From: SZAS-103 sp038226665
Lineage (GTDB): Bacteria; Pseudomonadota; Gammaproteobacteria; Xanthomonadales; Xanthomonadaceae
DNA: 64,000 nucleotides
Direction: 5' to 3'
Assembly (NCBI GenBank): GCA_038226665.1
Contig: JBBRQI010000005.1
Span: forward strand, 1 to 64,000
Each line of letters opens with the position of its first letter. Within the stretch, counting starts at the first letter, position 1. Below, piece by piece: positions 48,838 to 58,350 of this stretch. The notes beneath the pieces were generated by a model. That model did not search any database, was not told the DNA's origin, and worked only from the letters and a program-made list of their open reading frames with translations. The position numbers were made by a program, and so were the translations under genes.

Positions 48838-51800
48838 TTACCAGCCGACGTTGAAGCCCACGCCCGCTTCGTTCTCGCCATTCGCGAACGCTGCGCCGAG
48901 GCGCACCGATGCGTGCGGCGTCAGCAGGCGGCTGAAGCCGACCGAGATCGCCTGCTGATTGTGGAAATTGCCCACGCCCATGCTGAACTGGTTGTCACCG
49001 GCGATACGCCCGTCCGGCCCGATCATGCTCAACGCAGCCGACAGCGCGCCGACCGTGTTGATCCGGTTGCCCTGCTGCACGAACTGCGCGCTCACGTCGC
49101 TCTTGAACGAGTTGAAATCGTCCGACAACGCTCCGACTTTGGTGTCGGTATAAGTGTTGGCCGAGGTCAGCGTGGCTGCGGCACTGGTGTCGGTGTGTGC
49201 ATTAGCCGCGGCAAGAGTCGTCGCATCGCCGGCATCAGCATGCGCATTCGCAGCGACCAGGGTCTGCGCATCGCCCGCATCCATCGCCTGGGTTCCGCCC
49301 GATCCGGCCAGCGCCGTCACCTGCGCGCTGCTTTCGGCCAATGCGTTGTTGGCGGTGGTCAAGGCCGTAGTGGCTGTACTCATCGCGGTGTCGGCCGTGG
49401 CCTTGACGTGGGCGACGAGGGTTGTTGCAAGACTTGTCGCCTGCGCGACATTCACCGCATCGGTACTGGCCACGCCCGCCGCGACATTGGTGATCCTGCG
49501 TTCACTGCCCGGGGCGCCTACCGAGACCGTGTTGGCCTGGTTGGCGATTGAACCGAAGCCGATTGCAACCGCATTGGCTGCCGTTACGCTGGACCCGGCA
49601 CCGACGGCGGTGTCGTTGATGCCGGTGGCCGAACTACCCTCGCCAAAGGCACTATCGTTCAGGCCGCTGGCAGACGCGCCGGTGCCAATCGCGACGCTAT
49701 TGGCTCCGCCGGCGTTGGCTGCTTCACCTGGATCAACAAGACCATTGCTGTTCGCGTCGATCCAGCCTCCGATTGCGACGCTGTCATTGCCGCTCGCCGT
49801 CGCCTTGGCGCCGGCTGCAAAGCTCAGGGGGCCGCTGGCAGTGTTGCCGAAGCCAAACGCGCTGCTGTCTGTCCCGGAGGCGGTGTTGCTGAAACCGAAT
49901 GCGCTGCTATCGAAACCGGATGCGATATCGCTGCGACCGAACGCGCTGCTGCTGATTCCCGAAGCCGAGCTGCTGAAGCCGAACGCACTGCTGCCGACGC
50001 CGGACGCAACATCATTGTTACCGAACGCATTGCTGTTGGTCACTGAAGCCGTACTGCTGAAACCGACTGCACTGCTGTCGATACCGGAAGCTGCGTTGCT
50101 GCGACCGATTGCCGTGCTGCTGGTCCCGGAGGCAGTATTGCTGAAACCGACCGCGCTGCTGTCGATACCGGAAGCGACATCGCTGCGGCCAAACGCGCTG
50201 CTGTCAACCGCCGAAGCATCGGCACTACGGCCGAATGCGCTGCTGTTGGTTGCGGAGGCAGTGCTTTCATAACCGAACGCGCTGCTGTTGGTCCCGGAGG
50301 CGGTATTGCTGAAACCCAATGCGCTGCTGCTAAGGCCGGATGCGGCATTGCTGCGCCCGACAGCGCTGCTGTTGATTCCAGATGCATTGTTGACGAAACC
50401 GAGTGCGCTGCTGCTTCTCGCTGAAGCAGTATTTTTGTAGCCAACCGCGCTGGCGTCGATCCCTGCGGCGGCATTGGTAAAGCCAAGCGCAATGCTGCCA
50501 GCGCCGGAAGCGACGTTGAATGAGCCGAATGAGCTGGTGTCATGTCCGGAGGATGTGTTGCCGACGCCGAACGCGCTGGAGTCGGTGTCTCCTGACACGT
50601 TGTTGCCGTGCCCTACGGCACTGCTGTTCGTGCCCGTGACGGTGTTGATGGACCCAATTGCGCTGCTATCTGTCGCGGATACGGAGACGGCATTTCCGCG
50701 ACCAAACGCACTGCTGTTGCTGGCGGAGGCGTTGTTGTTGAAGCCGACCGCACTGCTGGTGCTGGCCGACGCAACATCGCTACGACCGAGTGCTGTGCTG
50801 TTCGGTCCGGATGCGGTATCGCCGAACCCGAATGCGCTGCTGCTGCCGCCGGAAGCGACGTTGGTGTCGCCGAATGCACTGCTATTGGTGCCGGAAGCCT
50901 GATTGCTGAAGCCAACCGCGCTACTCGTGACTCCGGAAGCGGCATTGCTGCGACCGACCGCCGTACTGTTGAATACCGAGGCTGCGTCCCGATATCCAAA
51001 CGCACTGCTGTCGAGGCCAGAAGCAGTACTGCTTCGGCCGACTGCCGTGGCGCCCGATGCAGTCGCAAAGTTGTTGTAACCGAATGCACTGGAGAAGTTG
51101 CCACTCGCGTAATTGTTGATGCCAAACGCGCTGCTATCCTTCGCATTCGCGGTGTTTGAATCGCCGAACGCCTCGCTGTTCAATCCGCTAGCGGAGTTGT
51201 TGAATCCAAACGCGCCACTATTGCCACCGCTGGCCGTGTTGTTGTCGCCGACCGCGGTGTCGTTGACCGTGAACCTCAACGCATTGCCGACCATGTAGCC
51301 CCTGCCGGCCGTGTTGTTGCGGCCAAGAGCGTCGCTGTAATTGCCCCTGGTGACGTTGCCCACTCCGATCGCGCTGTCGCCGCCCTTGTTCGGAAGGACA
51401 TTGGTGTGGGTGAAGGAGTTGTAGGACGCGGCGCCTGCGGTATTGCCGTAACCCATCGCGTCGCTTTTTGCGGCCGATGCGTTGTTGCTGTAACCGACCG
51501 CGCTACTCTTGATGCCTGCAACGCCGATGAAGTTGTTGCCGCCAAGCGTGTCGCTGCGATCGCCGTAGGCCCTGTTGTTCCAGCCAGCCGCACTGCTGTA
51601 GGCACCAGCACTGGTGTCGAAGCGACCCAATGCGTTGCTGCGGTAGCCGCTGCTCGTGTTGGAGTAACCGATCGCGGTGCTGTCCTTGCCGGCTGCGGTA
51701 TTGCTCACGCCGATCGCGCTACTCCGATAACTGCTGGCGGTGTTGTTGTAGCCGAACGCATTGCTTGCGCCGCCAGTGGCGGTGTTGCCGACACCGAAAG

Positions 51801-54800
51801 CGCTGTCATTGGCGGTGAAGACATACACGCCGCCGGACTTGGCGCCACTGCCGGCGCGGTTATTGCGGCCGAATGCGTTGCTGTAATTGCCGACCGCATT
51901 GTTGCCCATGCCCACCGCTGCGTCGCCGCCCTTGTCCGCGTGGTAGGTGGTGTGGGTGATGGGATTGTAGACGCCGGCGCCTGCGTCGTTGTTGTTTCCC
52001 ACTGCGGTGCTGTTGGCGGTCTCCGCCCTGCTGCTGTAGCCGACCGCAGTGCCGTCGGTGCCCAACGCAGACACGACGCTGCCATGGCCGAATGCGCTGC
52101 TGCGCACGCCGGCGGCCGTGTTGCCCTGGCCCACCGCGACACTGTCGAATCCGTAGGCATGGCTGTAATCGCCGAACGCGCTGCTGAAATCGCCGAACGC
52201 CTTGTTGTCGCGGCCCACCGCGGAACTCTGGTCGCCCTTCGCATAGTTGCCGCTGCCGACCGCGCTGCTGTAGCTGGCCAACGCTCCCGTGGTGTTGCCG
52301 CGCCCAACCGCATTGCTGTTGTCGCCCTTCGACTGGTTATCGATGCCGAGCGCGGTGCTGGCGCCGCCTGTGGCGGTGTTGTCGTGGCCGATCGCGCTAC
52401 TGCCGCCGCCATAGGCCTTGTCGCCGTTGCCGATCGCCATGCTGTCGACGGCCTTGGCATAGCTGCCGGCCCCGAAGGCGCTGCTGTAATCACCCAGCGC
52501 CGTGTTGTTCCGCCCGACCGCCGAACTGCGGGGACCGTAAGCATGGTTGCCGCGACCGATCGCGCTGCTGTACTGGCCCGTGGCCTTGTTGCCCGAGCCC
52601 ACCGCGCTGCTATCACCGCCGTTGGCTAGGTTGCCGGAGCCGAAGGCGCTGTCGCCGGAACCGAAGTACGGCGTCTCCGGTCCGCTGAAGCCGGCGCCGC
52701 TGACGTAACCCGGGCGATGGAACTTTTCGCCTCCTGCGGTGTTGCCATTGCCGATCGCACTGTTGTAACTGCCGAGCGCGATGTTGCCGTTGCCAACCGC
52801 GCTGCTGCCGCGTGCCAATGCCGTCAGACCGCTGTAGGTGTACGACACGCCCAGGACTTTGTTGTAGTGGCCGAACGCGCTGTTGTTGAGGCCGATGGCC
52901 GTGTTGCCGGAGCCGAACGCGCTGGCACCGCCAGTGAAGAATGGTGCCTCCACCGCGCTGTAGTTGAGCTTGTGGTAGGCAATGCTCCCGGCGGTATTGC
53001 CCTGGCCGACCGCCTCGTTGAAGCTGCCACTGACGGTATTGTTATCGCCCAGCGCCTCGCTGCGGGTTCCCACCGCCTTGTAGCCATTGTAGGAGTACGA
53101 CGAAGCGTAGGTCCTGTTGTAACGACCGAATGCGTTGCTGCGATAGCCATGGACGCCGTTGTTGTTGCCGAACGCACTGCTCTGGCCGCCGTCCGCGGTG
53201 TTGCCCACGCCGATCGCAGTGTCGCCACTGGTGAGCTTCACCAAGTCGCCGGACATGTAGTGGCCGCCGGCCGTGTTGTTCTGGCCGATCGCGGTGCCGA
53301 AATCGCCGATCGCGGAGTTGCCGCGACCCACAGCCACGGCATTGCTGGCGCGGTAGAACACGTAGCTGCCGTACGGGCCGACATGGAAGTCGCCGCCGGC
53401 ATTGTTGCCCGAGCCCAGGGCGCTGTCGCCCGCCGCGGTAGCACGGTTGCCATCGCCTATCGCACTGCTCTCGCTTCCCAAAGCCCTGTTGTAGCGACCC
53501 ATCGCGCTGCTTCTGTATCCCGAGGCGATGTTGGACGAGCCCACCGCGCTGCTGTCACGGCCGTAGGCGGCGTTGTTGGCGCCGAAGGCGCTGTCGTTGG
53601 TGCCGAAATACGGCGTTGGAGTACCCGAGAAGCCGGCACCGCCGACGTAGGCATCCCGGTGGAACGTTTCGCCACCCGCCGTGTTGCCGCTACCGACCGC
53701 GCTGTTGTAACTGCCCTTCGCGGTGTTGCCATTGCCAAATGCGTTGCTTCCACTCGAATGCGCAGTCAGCCCGTTATATGCATACGTCAGGGCCGGGACG
53801 TTGTTGTTGTGGCCGAACGCGCTGGTGTTGCTGCCGATGGCCGTGTTGTTGGAGCCGAGCGCACTCGCGCCGGTGGTGAAGTAAGGCGTTTCCGGACCCG
53901 TGTAGCCGGAGCCGGAGACGTAGCCGGGCCGGTGGAGGGTCGTGCTGCCGGCGACGTTGCCGTAGCCGACCGCGTTGTTGTAGCTGCCGCTGACGGTGTT
54001 GAATTCGCCGACCGCCGAGCTGCCGCGTCCCACCACCGTCAGGCCATTGTAGGTGTAGGACGAAGCGTTGGCGGTGTTGTTGAGTCCGAAGCCGCTACTG
54101 CGATAGCCCGCGGTATTGTTGTAGGTGCCGAACGCGCTGCTGCCATCACCATAGGTGGTGTTGGATGCGCCAAATGCATTGCTTTTAGCGCCGTACGTTC
54201 TGTTGCCCCGGCCAATAGCGCTGCTGAAATCGCCGGTCGATGTGTTGTTGGCACCGATCGCGCTACTCGACTTGCCGTTCGCATGGTTGTAGCTGCCAAT
54301 CGCGCTACTGAAGCTGCCATAGGCGCGGTTGCTGCGACCGACCGCGCTGCTGTCGCCACCCGTGGCAACGTTGAACGCGCCGACGGCGCTGTCGTTGCTG
54401 GTGAAACTTACGTAGCTCGAACCATCGACAACTGCCGCACCGGCGACATTGCCATTGCCGAATGCACTGGCGCGGTTGCCGTAGGCAAAGTTGCTGTGGC
54501 CCACTGCGCTGGCATTGGTGGCATGGTAGGTGCTGCCCGAGAACGTGGTGGTGTTGTAGTGGTAATAGTTGCCGCCGGCCTTGTTGTTGACACCCTGCGC
54601 ACTGTCGAAGTCCCCGGTGGCAAGGTTGGATGTACCCACTGCGCTACTGGATCTGCCGAGTGCCCGGTTGTAGTAACCCAACGCGGCAGCCCTGTAGTCG
54701 GCAGTATTGCGTACACCGATTGCACTGCTCTGGTAGCCGGTACTCGCGTTGTTGTTGCCGATCGCGCTACTTTGATTCCCTGTGGCGACATTGCTGGTAC

Positions 54801-55524
54801 CGATCGCGTTGGAATCCACGCCGTAGGTCTTGTTGAATTTGCCGAACGCATTGCTGCCATCGGCTCCGACGTGCGCGTTGTTCTCGTAGCCAAAGGCGCT
54901 GCTGCCTGTCGCATTTGCAAAGCTGTAGTACCCGACCGCACTGGACTTGGAAGCGCTCGCGTAGCTCTTGAATCCGAATGCGCTGGCACGGGAACCGGTC
55001 GCCGTGTTGAAACCGCCGACCGCGCTACTGTCGAAACCCGATGCGGTATTGCGGTAACCCATCGCATTCGCGCCAAGCGCACTCGCCTTGTTGGTGGTAC
55101 CGAATGCGTTGGCGCCCGAAGCGCTCGCGGTGTTGTTGCTACCTACCGCGTTGGCATCCGAAAAAGTGCCTGCCAAGTCAGCGGAAGTACCCGCCTTGTT
55201 GTTGTTGCCCAGTGCATTGCTTGCGCTGGCGCTGGCATACACGGTGTTGTTGGAACCGAACGCGCTGCCGTGGTCGCCGGTGGCGGTGTTGCCGTAGCCG
55301 CAGGCGACGGCGTTGGATCCGGTGGCTGTCGAACCGCCGTTGTAATAGGCACCCCCAATCGATCCGAGGACGCAGGGCTGACCGGCGATCGCCATGTCGC
55401 TGGCGAGCGATCCGCCAATCACGGCCCCGCCGATGAGGGCGCCGCCGGTCACGGCGCTGCCGCTGATGGCGACAAGGATGGAAACGGTCAGGTGCGCGAT
55501 GCGCGGACGGTTCAGGCCTTTCAT
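48838..55524 (-). CDS. Giant trimeric autotransporter adhesin (YadA type)
   Basis: 2228 residues. A signal peptide with a long hydrophobic Gly-rich stretch (SGSAVTGGALIGGAVIGG) is followed by an enormous head of over 100 consecutive 14-residue YadA-head repeats, consensus SSAFGxxNxASG, spanning about residues 60-2000. Residues 2008-2030 (ERRITNVAAGVASTDAVNVA) are the neck/stalk motif. A short right-handed coiled-coil stalk with ANxYTDxK-type repeats precedes the C-terminal 70-residue anchor ending VGFNVGW. Secretion is type V with a trimeric barrel. The region from about residue 200 to 1200 carries recurrent aromatic insertions; the last third is regular. An EF-hand-like loop lies at 1923-1934. 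The start follows AGGGGA. Likely role: adhesion or biofilm. Confidence 0.95.
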   Translation of the reverse strand: MKGLNRPRIAHLTVSILVAISGSAVTGGALIGGAVIGGSLASDMAIAGQPCVLGSIGGAYYNGGSTATGSNAVACGYGNTATGDHGSAFGSNNTVYASASASNALGNNNKAGTSADLAGTFSDANAVGSNNTASASGANAFGTTNKASALGANAMGYRNTASGFDSSAVGGFNTATGSRASAFGFKSYASASKSSAVGYYSFANATGSSAFGYENNAHVGADGSNAFGKFNKTYGVDSNAIGTSNVATGNQSSAIGNNNASTGYQSSAIGVRNTADYRAAALGYYNRALGRSSSAVGTSNLATGDFDSAQGVNNKAGGNYYHYNTTTFSGSTYHATNASAVGHSNFAYGNRASAFGNGNVAGAAVVDGSSYVSFTSNDSAVGAFNVATGGDSSAVGRSNRAYGSFSSAIGSYNHANGKSSSAIGANNTSTGDFSSAIGRGNRTYGAKSNAFGASNTTYGDGSSAFGTYNNTAGYRSSGFGLNNTANASSYTYNGLTVVGRGSSAVGEFNTVSGSYNNAVGYGNVAGSTTLHRPGYVSGSGYTGPETPYFTTGASALGSNNTAIGSNTSAFGHNNNVPALTYAYNGLTAHSSGSNAFGNGNTAKGSYNSAVGSGNTAGGETFHRDAYVGGAGFSGTPTPYFGTNDSAFGANNAAYGRDSSAVGSSNIASGYRSSAMGRYNRALGSESSAIGDGNRATAAGDSALGSGNNAGGDFHVGPYGSYVFYRASNAVAVGRGNSAIGDFGTAIGQNNTAGGHYMSGDLVKLTSGDTAIGVGNTADGGQSSAFGNNNGVHGYRSNAFGRYNRTYASSYSYNGYKAVGTRSEALGDNNTVSGSFNEAVGQGNTAGSIAYHKLNYSAVEAPFFTGGASAFGSGNTAIGLNNSAFGHYNKVLGVSYTYSGLTALARGSSAVGNGNIALGSYNSAIGNGNTAGGEKFHRPGYVSGAGFSGPETPYFGSGDSAFGSGNLANGGDSSAVGSGNKATGQYSSAIGRGNHAYGPRSSAVGRNNTALGDYSSAFGAGSYAKAVDSMAIGNGDKAYGGGSSAIGHDNTATGGASTALGIDNQSKGDNSNAVGRGNTTGALASYSSAVGSGNYAKGDQSSAVGRDNKAFGDFSSAFGDYSHAYGFDSVAVGQGNTAAGVRSSAFGHGSVVSALGTDGTAVGYSSRAETANSTAVGNNNDAGAGVYNPITHTTYHADKGGDAAVGMGNNAVGNYSNAFGRNNRAGSGAKSGGVYVFTANDSAFGVGNTATGGASNAFGYNNTASSYRSSAIGVSNTAAGKDSTAIGYSNTSSGYRSNALGRFDTSAGAYSSAAGWNNRAYGDRSDTLGGNNFIGVAGIKSSAVGYSNNASAAKSDAMGYGNTAGAASYNSFTHTNVLPNKGGDSAIGVGNVTRGNYSDALGRNNTAGRGYMVGNALRFTVNDTAVGDNNTASGGNSGAFGFNNSASGLNSEAFGDSNTANAKDSSAFGINNYASGNFSSAFGYNNFATASGATAVGRSSTASGLDSSAFGYRDAASVFNSTAVGRSNAASGVTSSAVGFSNQASGTNSSAFGDTNVASGGSSSAFGFGDTASGPNSTALGRSDVASASTSSAVGFNNNASASNSSAFGRGNAVSVSATDSSAIGSINTVTGTNSSAVGHGNNVSGDTDSSAFGVGNTSSGHDTSSFGSFNVASGAGSIALGFTNAAAGIDASAVGYKNTASARSSSALGFVNNASGINSSAVGRSNAASGLSSSALGFSNTASGTNSSAFGYESTASATNSSAFGRSADASAVDSSAFGRSDVASGIDSSAVGFSNTASGTSSTAIGRSNAASGIDSSAVGFSSTASVTNSNAFGNNDVASGVGSSAFGFSSSASGISSSAFGRSDIASGFDSSAFGFSNTASGTDSSAFGFGNTASGPLSFAAGAKATASGNDSVAIGGWIDANSNGLVDPGEAANAGGANSVAIGTGASASGLNDSAFGEGSSATGINDTAVGAGSSVTAANAVAIGFGSIANQANTVSVGAPGSERRITNVAAGVASTDAVNVAQATSLATTLVAHVKATADTAMSTATTALTTANNALAESSAQVTALAGSGGTQAMDAGDAQTLVAANAHADAGDATTLAAANAHTDTSAAATLTSANTYTDTKVGALSDDFNSFKSDVSAQFVQQGNRINTVGALSAALSMIGPDGRIAGDNQFSMGVGNFHNQQAISVGFSRLLTPHASVRLGAAFANGENEAGVGFNVGW
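49503..55320 (-). repeat. 42-bp coding repeat array of the adhesin head
   Basis: The head is built from 14-residue (42-bp) units, over 100 copies. Two segmental duplications are visible. Roughly 52650-53150 mirrors 53590-54110, each holding a TYNGLT-type insert, then an FHRPGYVSGAGFSGPETPYF-type insert. Roughly 51230-51430 mirrors 51780-51985, each with a THTxY-type insert then a short GGVYVFTA-type one. Third-base differences between units are numerous, so the array is not newly expanded. Confidence 0.85.
49723..49758 (-). other. EF-hand-like calcium loop inside the adhesin head
   Basis: Codons for DANSNGLVDPGE. Asp1, Asn3, Asn5, Gly6, a hydrophobic residue at 8, Asp9 and Glu12 all fit the 12-residue EF-hand loop consensus. 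It interrupts the otherwise regular head repeats, following SVAIGGWI. Thrombospondin- or dockerin-like loops look similar, so calcium binding is inference. Confidence 0.5.
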
Positions 55525-55548
55525 GGTGATTCCCCTGTATTCGCGTTG

Positions 55549-55564
55549 CTGCCTCGACAGGCAG
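55549..55564. promoter_or_regulatory. Palindrome in the adhesin leader
   Basis: CTGCCT-CGAC-AGGCAG lies 25 bases before the adhesin ATG. It could be an operator or an mRNA hairpin near the ribosome site. The interval to hrpB (55525-55800) otherwise holds no gene and no convincing -10/-35 pair. Confidence 0.35.
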
Positions 55565-55800
55565 AGACACGGGTGTGTCGTGCGCCAAAGGCACGAACGG
55601 TTCGGATACGAAATTGGTTTAGCTCGCGTCCCGTTCCCCGCCCCCCAGGGCCCCATGAACGGTTCGCGCCAACATCATGATCCGCGTTGGGACGCCCTCA
55701 AGTCAATGCTTTCGGGCGGGGTCACGATCCCTTGCCCAGGATTTGATGGCATCCCGGGAGGTATACGCCGCCGCGTGGAAATCACGCACGGCCGCCTGAT

Positions 55801-58311
55801 TCAAGTCCCGCGCGGCTTGGCTCGATGGGTAGCTGTGGCAGTCCAGGGATCGTCGGGCCACGGGTGCCGCGGATAGCGGCCCTTCATTTCCTTTTTGACT
55901 TCGGGCCAGGTGCGATCCCAGAAGCCGCGCAAATCCTGGGTAACCTGCAGCGGCTTGCCGCCCGGCGACAACAGGTGCAGCGTCAGCGCGATGCGGCCGT
56001 CGGCGATGCGCGGGGTGTCGGCGAGGCCGAACAGCTCCTGCAGTTTCACTGCGAGCACCGGCGCATCCGGTCGATCATCTTGGTCGTCGTAGCGATACAC
56101 GATCGCGCGCTCCATGCCCGACGGTACGCGGATGCGCGTCGGTGCGAGCGCGTCGATTTTGTGGCGCACGTTCCAGTCGATGCGCGATTTCAATGCGTCC
56201 GCGAATGCTTGTTCGTCGAGCGCATCGAGTCGCGTCTTGCCGGCGAGCGCGGGTTCCAGCCATTCATTGAGTGATGCGAGCAGTGCTGCATCGGACAGAT
56301 CGGGCAGCGCAAATTCCGGACTCCACGCGCGTACGCAACGCACGCGCTCGCGCCATTGCGACAGCGCGGCGCTCCAAGGCAATGCGGAAAGACCAAGCTG
56401 GCGCACGGCGTCGCACAGGGCATGCGCTGCAAGCTGCGGATCGATGCGACCGGCTGGTCTGGATTCAAGCACGATCGCGTCGAAACGTTTTTCGCGACGC
56501 GAAACCAGCGCGCGTGCTTCGCCGTCCCAACGCACGCTGTCCTGTTCGACGAAACGAGCGGGAAAATCGCGTGCAAGACGCGACTCGTCAAGTGGTGCGG
56601 CGCGCAGGATTTGCGTTTCGCGGTTGGCGGCACCGCTCAATTCGGGAATCACGATCCACGGTTCGCCGTACATCGCGCTGTCGTCGAACAAGCGCGCGCT
56701 GCGTCCGTTGGCGAGCTGATAGCGGCGTGGATCAGACGGACTTTGTCGCGCGATGCGATCGGGGAATGCGTGCAGCAGCAGATCGCCAAGCAGATGTGCC
56801 GGAGCACTAATGGGCGGTAATGTGTCGATGCGGGTACGGCGACGCCATTGTTTCGCGGCTTGGTCGATCACAGCGAGGGCGCCGCGATTGGTCCCAGGTG
56901 AGGTGCGTCCGTTGCGGTATGCGGATATCGCTTGCCAGCGTTCCGCCAATGCATCGGAACGGCTGCGCAACGGATCGCGCGCTTCGACCAACGCCGCGAG
57001 ATCGCAGGCCAGCGCGCGTTCGCCTGCTTCGCTCGGTGCAAGCAACATTGCGGCAAGTCGCGGATGCGTTCCGAGTGCGAGCATGCGCCGGCCAAGCGGC
57101 GTCATCGTGTTGCTTTCATCGAGTGCGCCAAGGCGTCGCAATAAATCGCGTGCGGCTGCGAGCGCGCCAGTTGGCGGCGCATCGACGAAGCGCAGATTCG
57201 CATCGCCCCACGCCGCAAGTTCGAGCGCGAGGCTCGACAATTCGACTTGCGATATCTCCGCGCGGCGCTGCGCTTCGAGCCGCTGCGATTCCGGCCACAG
57301 TTGATATGCGAAACCTTCGGCGACGCGGCCGGCGCGGCCGGCGCGCTGGTCGGCGGATGCTTGCGAAATCGCGACGGTTTCAAGCCGCGAGAATCCCGAG
57401 TTCGGGTCGTAACGAGGCTCGCGTGCGAGACCGGCGTCGATGACCACGCGCACGCCGGGCAGTGTCACCGAGGATTCGGCGACATTCGTCGCCAAAACGA
57501 TGCGGCGGCGGCCCTGCGGATCGGGATTGAGCGCGAGGTTTTGTTGTTCGAGCGGAAGTTCGCCGTGCAATGGCAGAAGCACGGCATCTTTCAACGCCGG
57601 GACATCGGCCAGCGCCTTGAGTACCTGCGCGATTTCACGCTGGCCCGGCAGGAACACCAGCACATCGCCTTCGTGCCGTGCATGCGCGTGCTCGGTCGCG
57701 CGACGGACTTGCGCGACGAGCGGCTCGTCGCGACGCGCAGGAAAATGCGCAACGGTTACCGGATGACTGCGCCCTTCCGAACTCAATCGCGGCGCGTCGA
57801 GGAAGGCCTCCAGTCTCTCCCCGTCGAGCGTTGCCGACATCAGCACGATGCGCAGGTCGTCGCGCAATTGCGCCTGCACGTCGAACGCAAGCGCCAGGCC
57901 GAGGTCGGCGGAGAGATGGCGTTCGTGGAACTCGTCGAACAGTAACGCGCCGATGCCATCCAGCGTTGGATCGTCCTGGATCATCCGGGTGATGATCCCT
58001 TCGGTGACGACCTCGATGCGCGTTCGTGCCGAGACCTTGTTCTCGAAACGGATGCGATAGCCGACGGTGTCACCGACTGCTTCGTTCAACTGCTGCGCCA
58101 TGAAATATGCCGCAGCGCGCGCGGCGACGCGGCGCGGTTCGAGCATCACGATTTTTCTGCCCGCCAGCCACGGGGCGTCGAGCAGCGCGATCGGCACCTG
58201 TGTGGTCTTGCCCGCGCCCGGCGGCGCTTCGAGCACGAGGCGCGGATGCGCGGCGAGGCTATCGCGGATGCGCGGCAGCAATTCGCTGATCGGGAAGTCG
58301 GGCTGGCTCAC
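55801..58311 (-). CDS. hrpB: ATP-dependent helicase HrpB
   Basis: 836-residue DEAH-type helicase. Motif I is LEAPPGAGKTTQVPIAL, motif II LLFDEFHERHLSADLGLAL (DEFH variant), motif III IVLMSATLDGERL, motif V VLATNVAESSVTLPGV and motif VI QRAGRAGRVAEGFAYQLW. The C-terminal HrpB-specific domain continues to PRHPWPDDPWTATATHRAK. Length agrees with the family (about 810-840). Its exact RNA target is not established. It is divergent from tatD, 39 bases apart. Confidence 0.96.
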   Translation of the reverse strand: MSQPDFPISELLPRIRDSLAAHPRLVLEAPPGAGKTTQVPIALLDAPWLAGRKIVMLEPRRVAARAAAYFMAQQLNEAVGDTVGYRIRFENKVSARTRIEVVTEGIITRMIQDDPTLDGIGALLFDEFHERHLSADLGLALAFDVQAQLRDDLRIVLMSATLDGERLEAFLDAPRLSSEGRSHPVTVAHFPARRDEPLVAQVRRATEHAHARHEGDVLVFLPGQREIAQVLKALADVPALKDAVLLPLHGELPLEQQNLALNPDPQGRRRIVLATNVAESSVTLPGVRVVIDAGLAREPRYDPNSGFSRLETVAISQASADQRAGRAGRVAEGFAYQLWPESQRLEAQRRAEISQVELSSLALELAAWGDANLRFVDAPPTGALAAARDLLRRLGALDESNTMTPLGRRMLALGTHPRLAAMLLAPSEAGERALACDLAALVEARDPLRSRSDALAERWQAISAYRNGRTSPGTNRGALAVIDQAAKQWRRRTRIDTLPPISAPAHLLGDLLLHAFPDRIARQSPSDPRRYQLANGRSARLFDDSAMYGEPWIVIPELSGAANRETQILRAAPLDESRLARDFPARFVEQDSVRWDGEARALVSRREKRFDAIVLESRPAGRIDPQLAAHALCDAVRQLGLSALPWSAALSQWRERVRCVRAWSPEFALPDLSDAALLASLNEWLEPALAGKTRLDALDEQAFADALKSRIDWNVRHKIDALAPTRIRVPSGMERAIVYRYDDQDDRPDAPVLAVKLQELFGLADTPRIADGRIALTLHLLSPGGKPLQVTQDLRGFWDRTWPEVKKEMKGRYPRHPWPDDPWTATATHRAKPRGT

Positions 58312-58338
58312 CGCGACAGTCTAATCGCCGCGCTCGGC

Positions 58339-58344
58339 TAAACT
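58339..58344 (+). promoter_or_regulatory. Probable -10 element of tatD
   Basis: TAAACT ends six bases before the tatD start, the same arrangement as at the rluE-like gene, so the transcript is probably leaderless. No clear -35 box. Confidence 0.4.
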
Positions 58345-58350
58345 GTTCCG

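Noticed and set aside
48838..55524. CRISPR-like or satellite DNA
   Set aside because: The 42-bp periodicity is coding, without constant direct repeats or unique spacers; units differ mostly at third bases and inserts.
52717..55680. 987-codon open frame on the strand opposite the adhesin
   Set aside because: It arises from the 42-bp periodicity and GC-rich codons of the adhesin gene. Its product mirrors the repeat, has no family motifs, and lacks a ribosome site.
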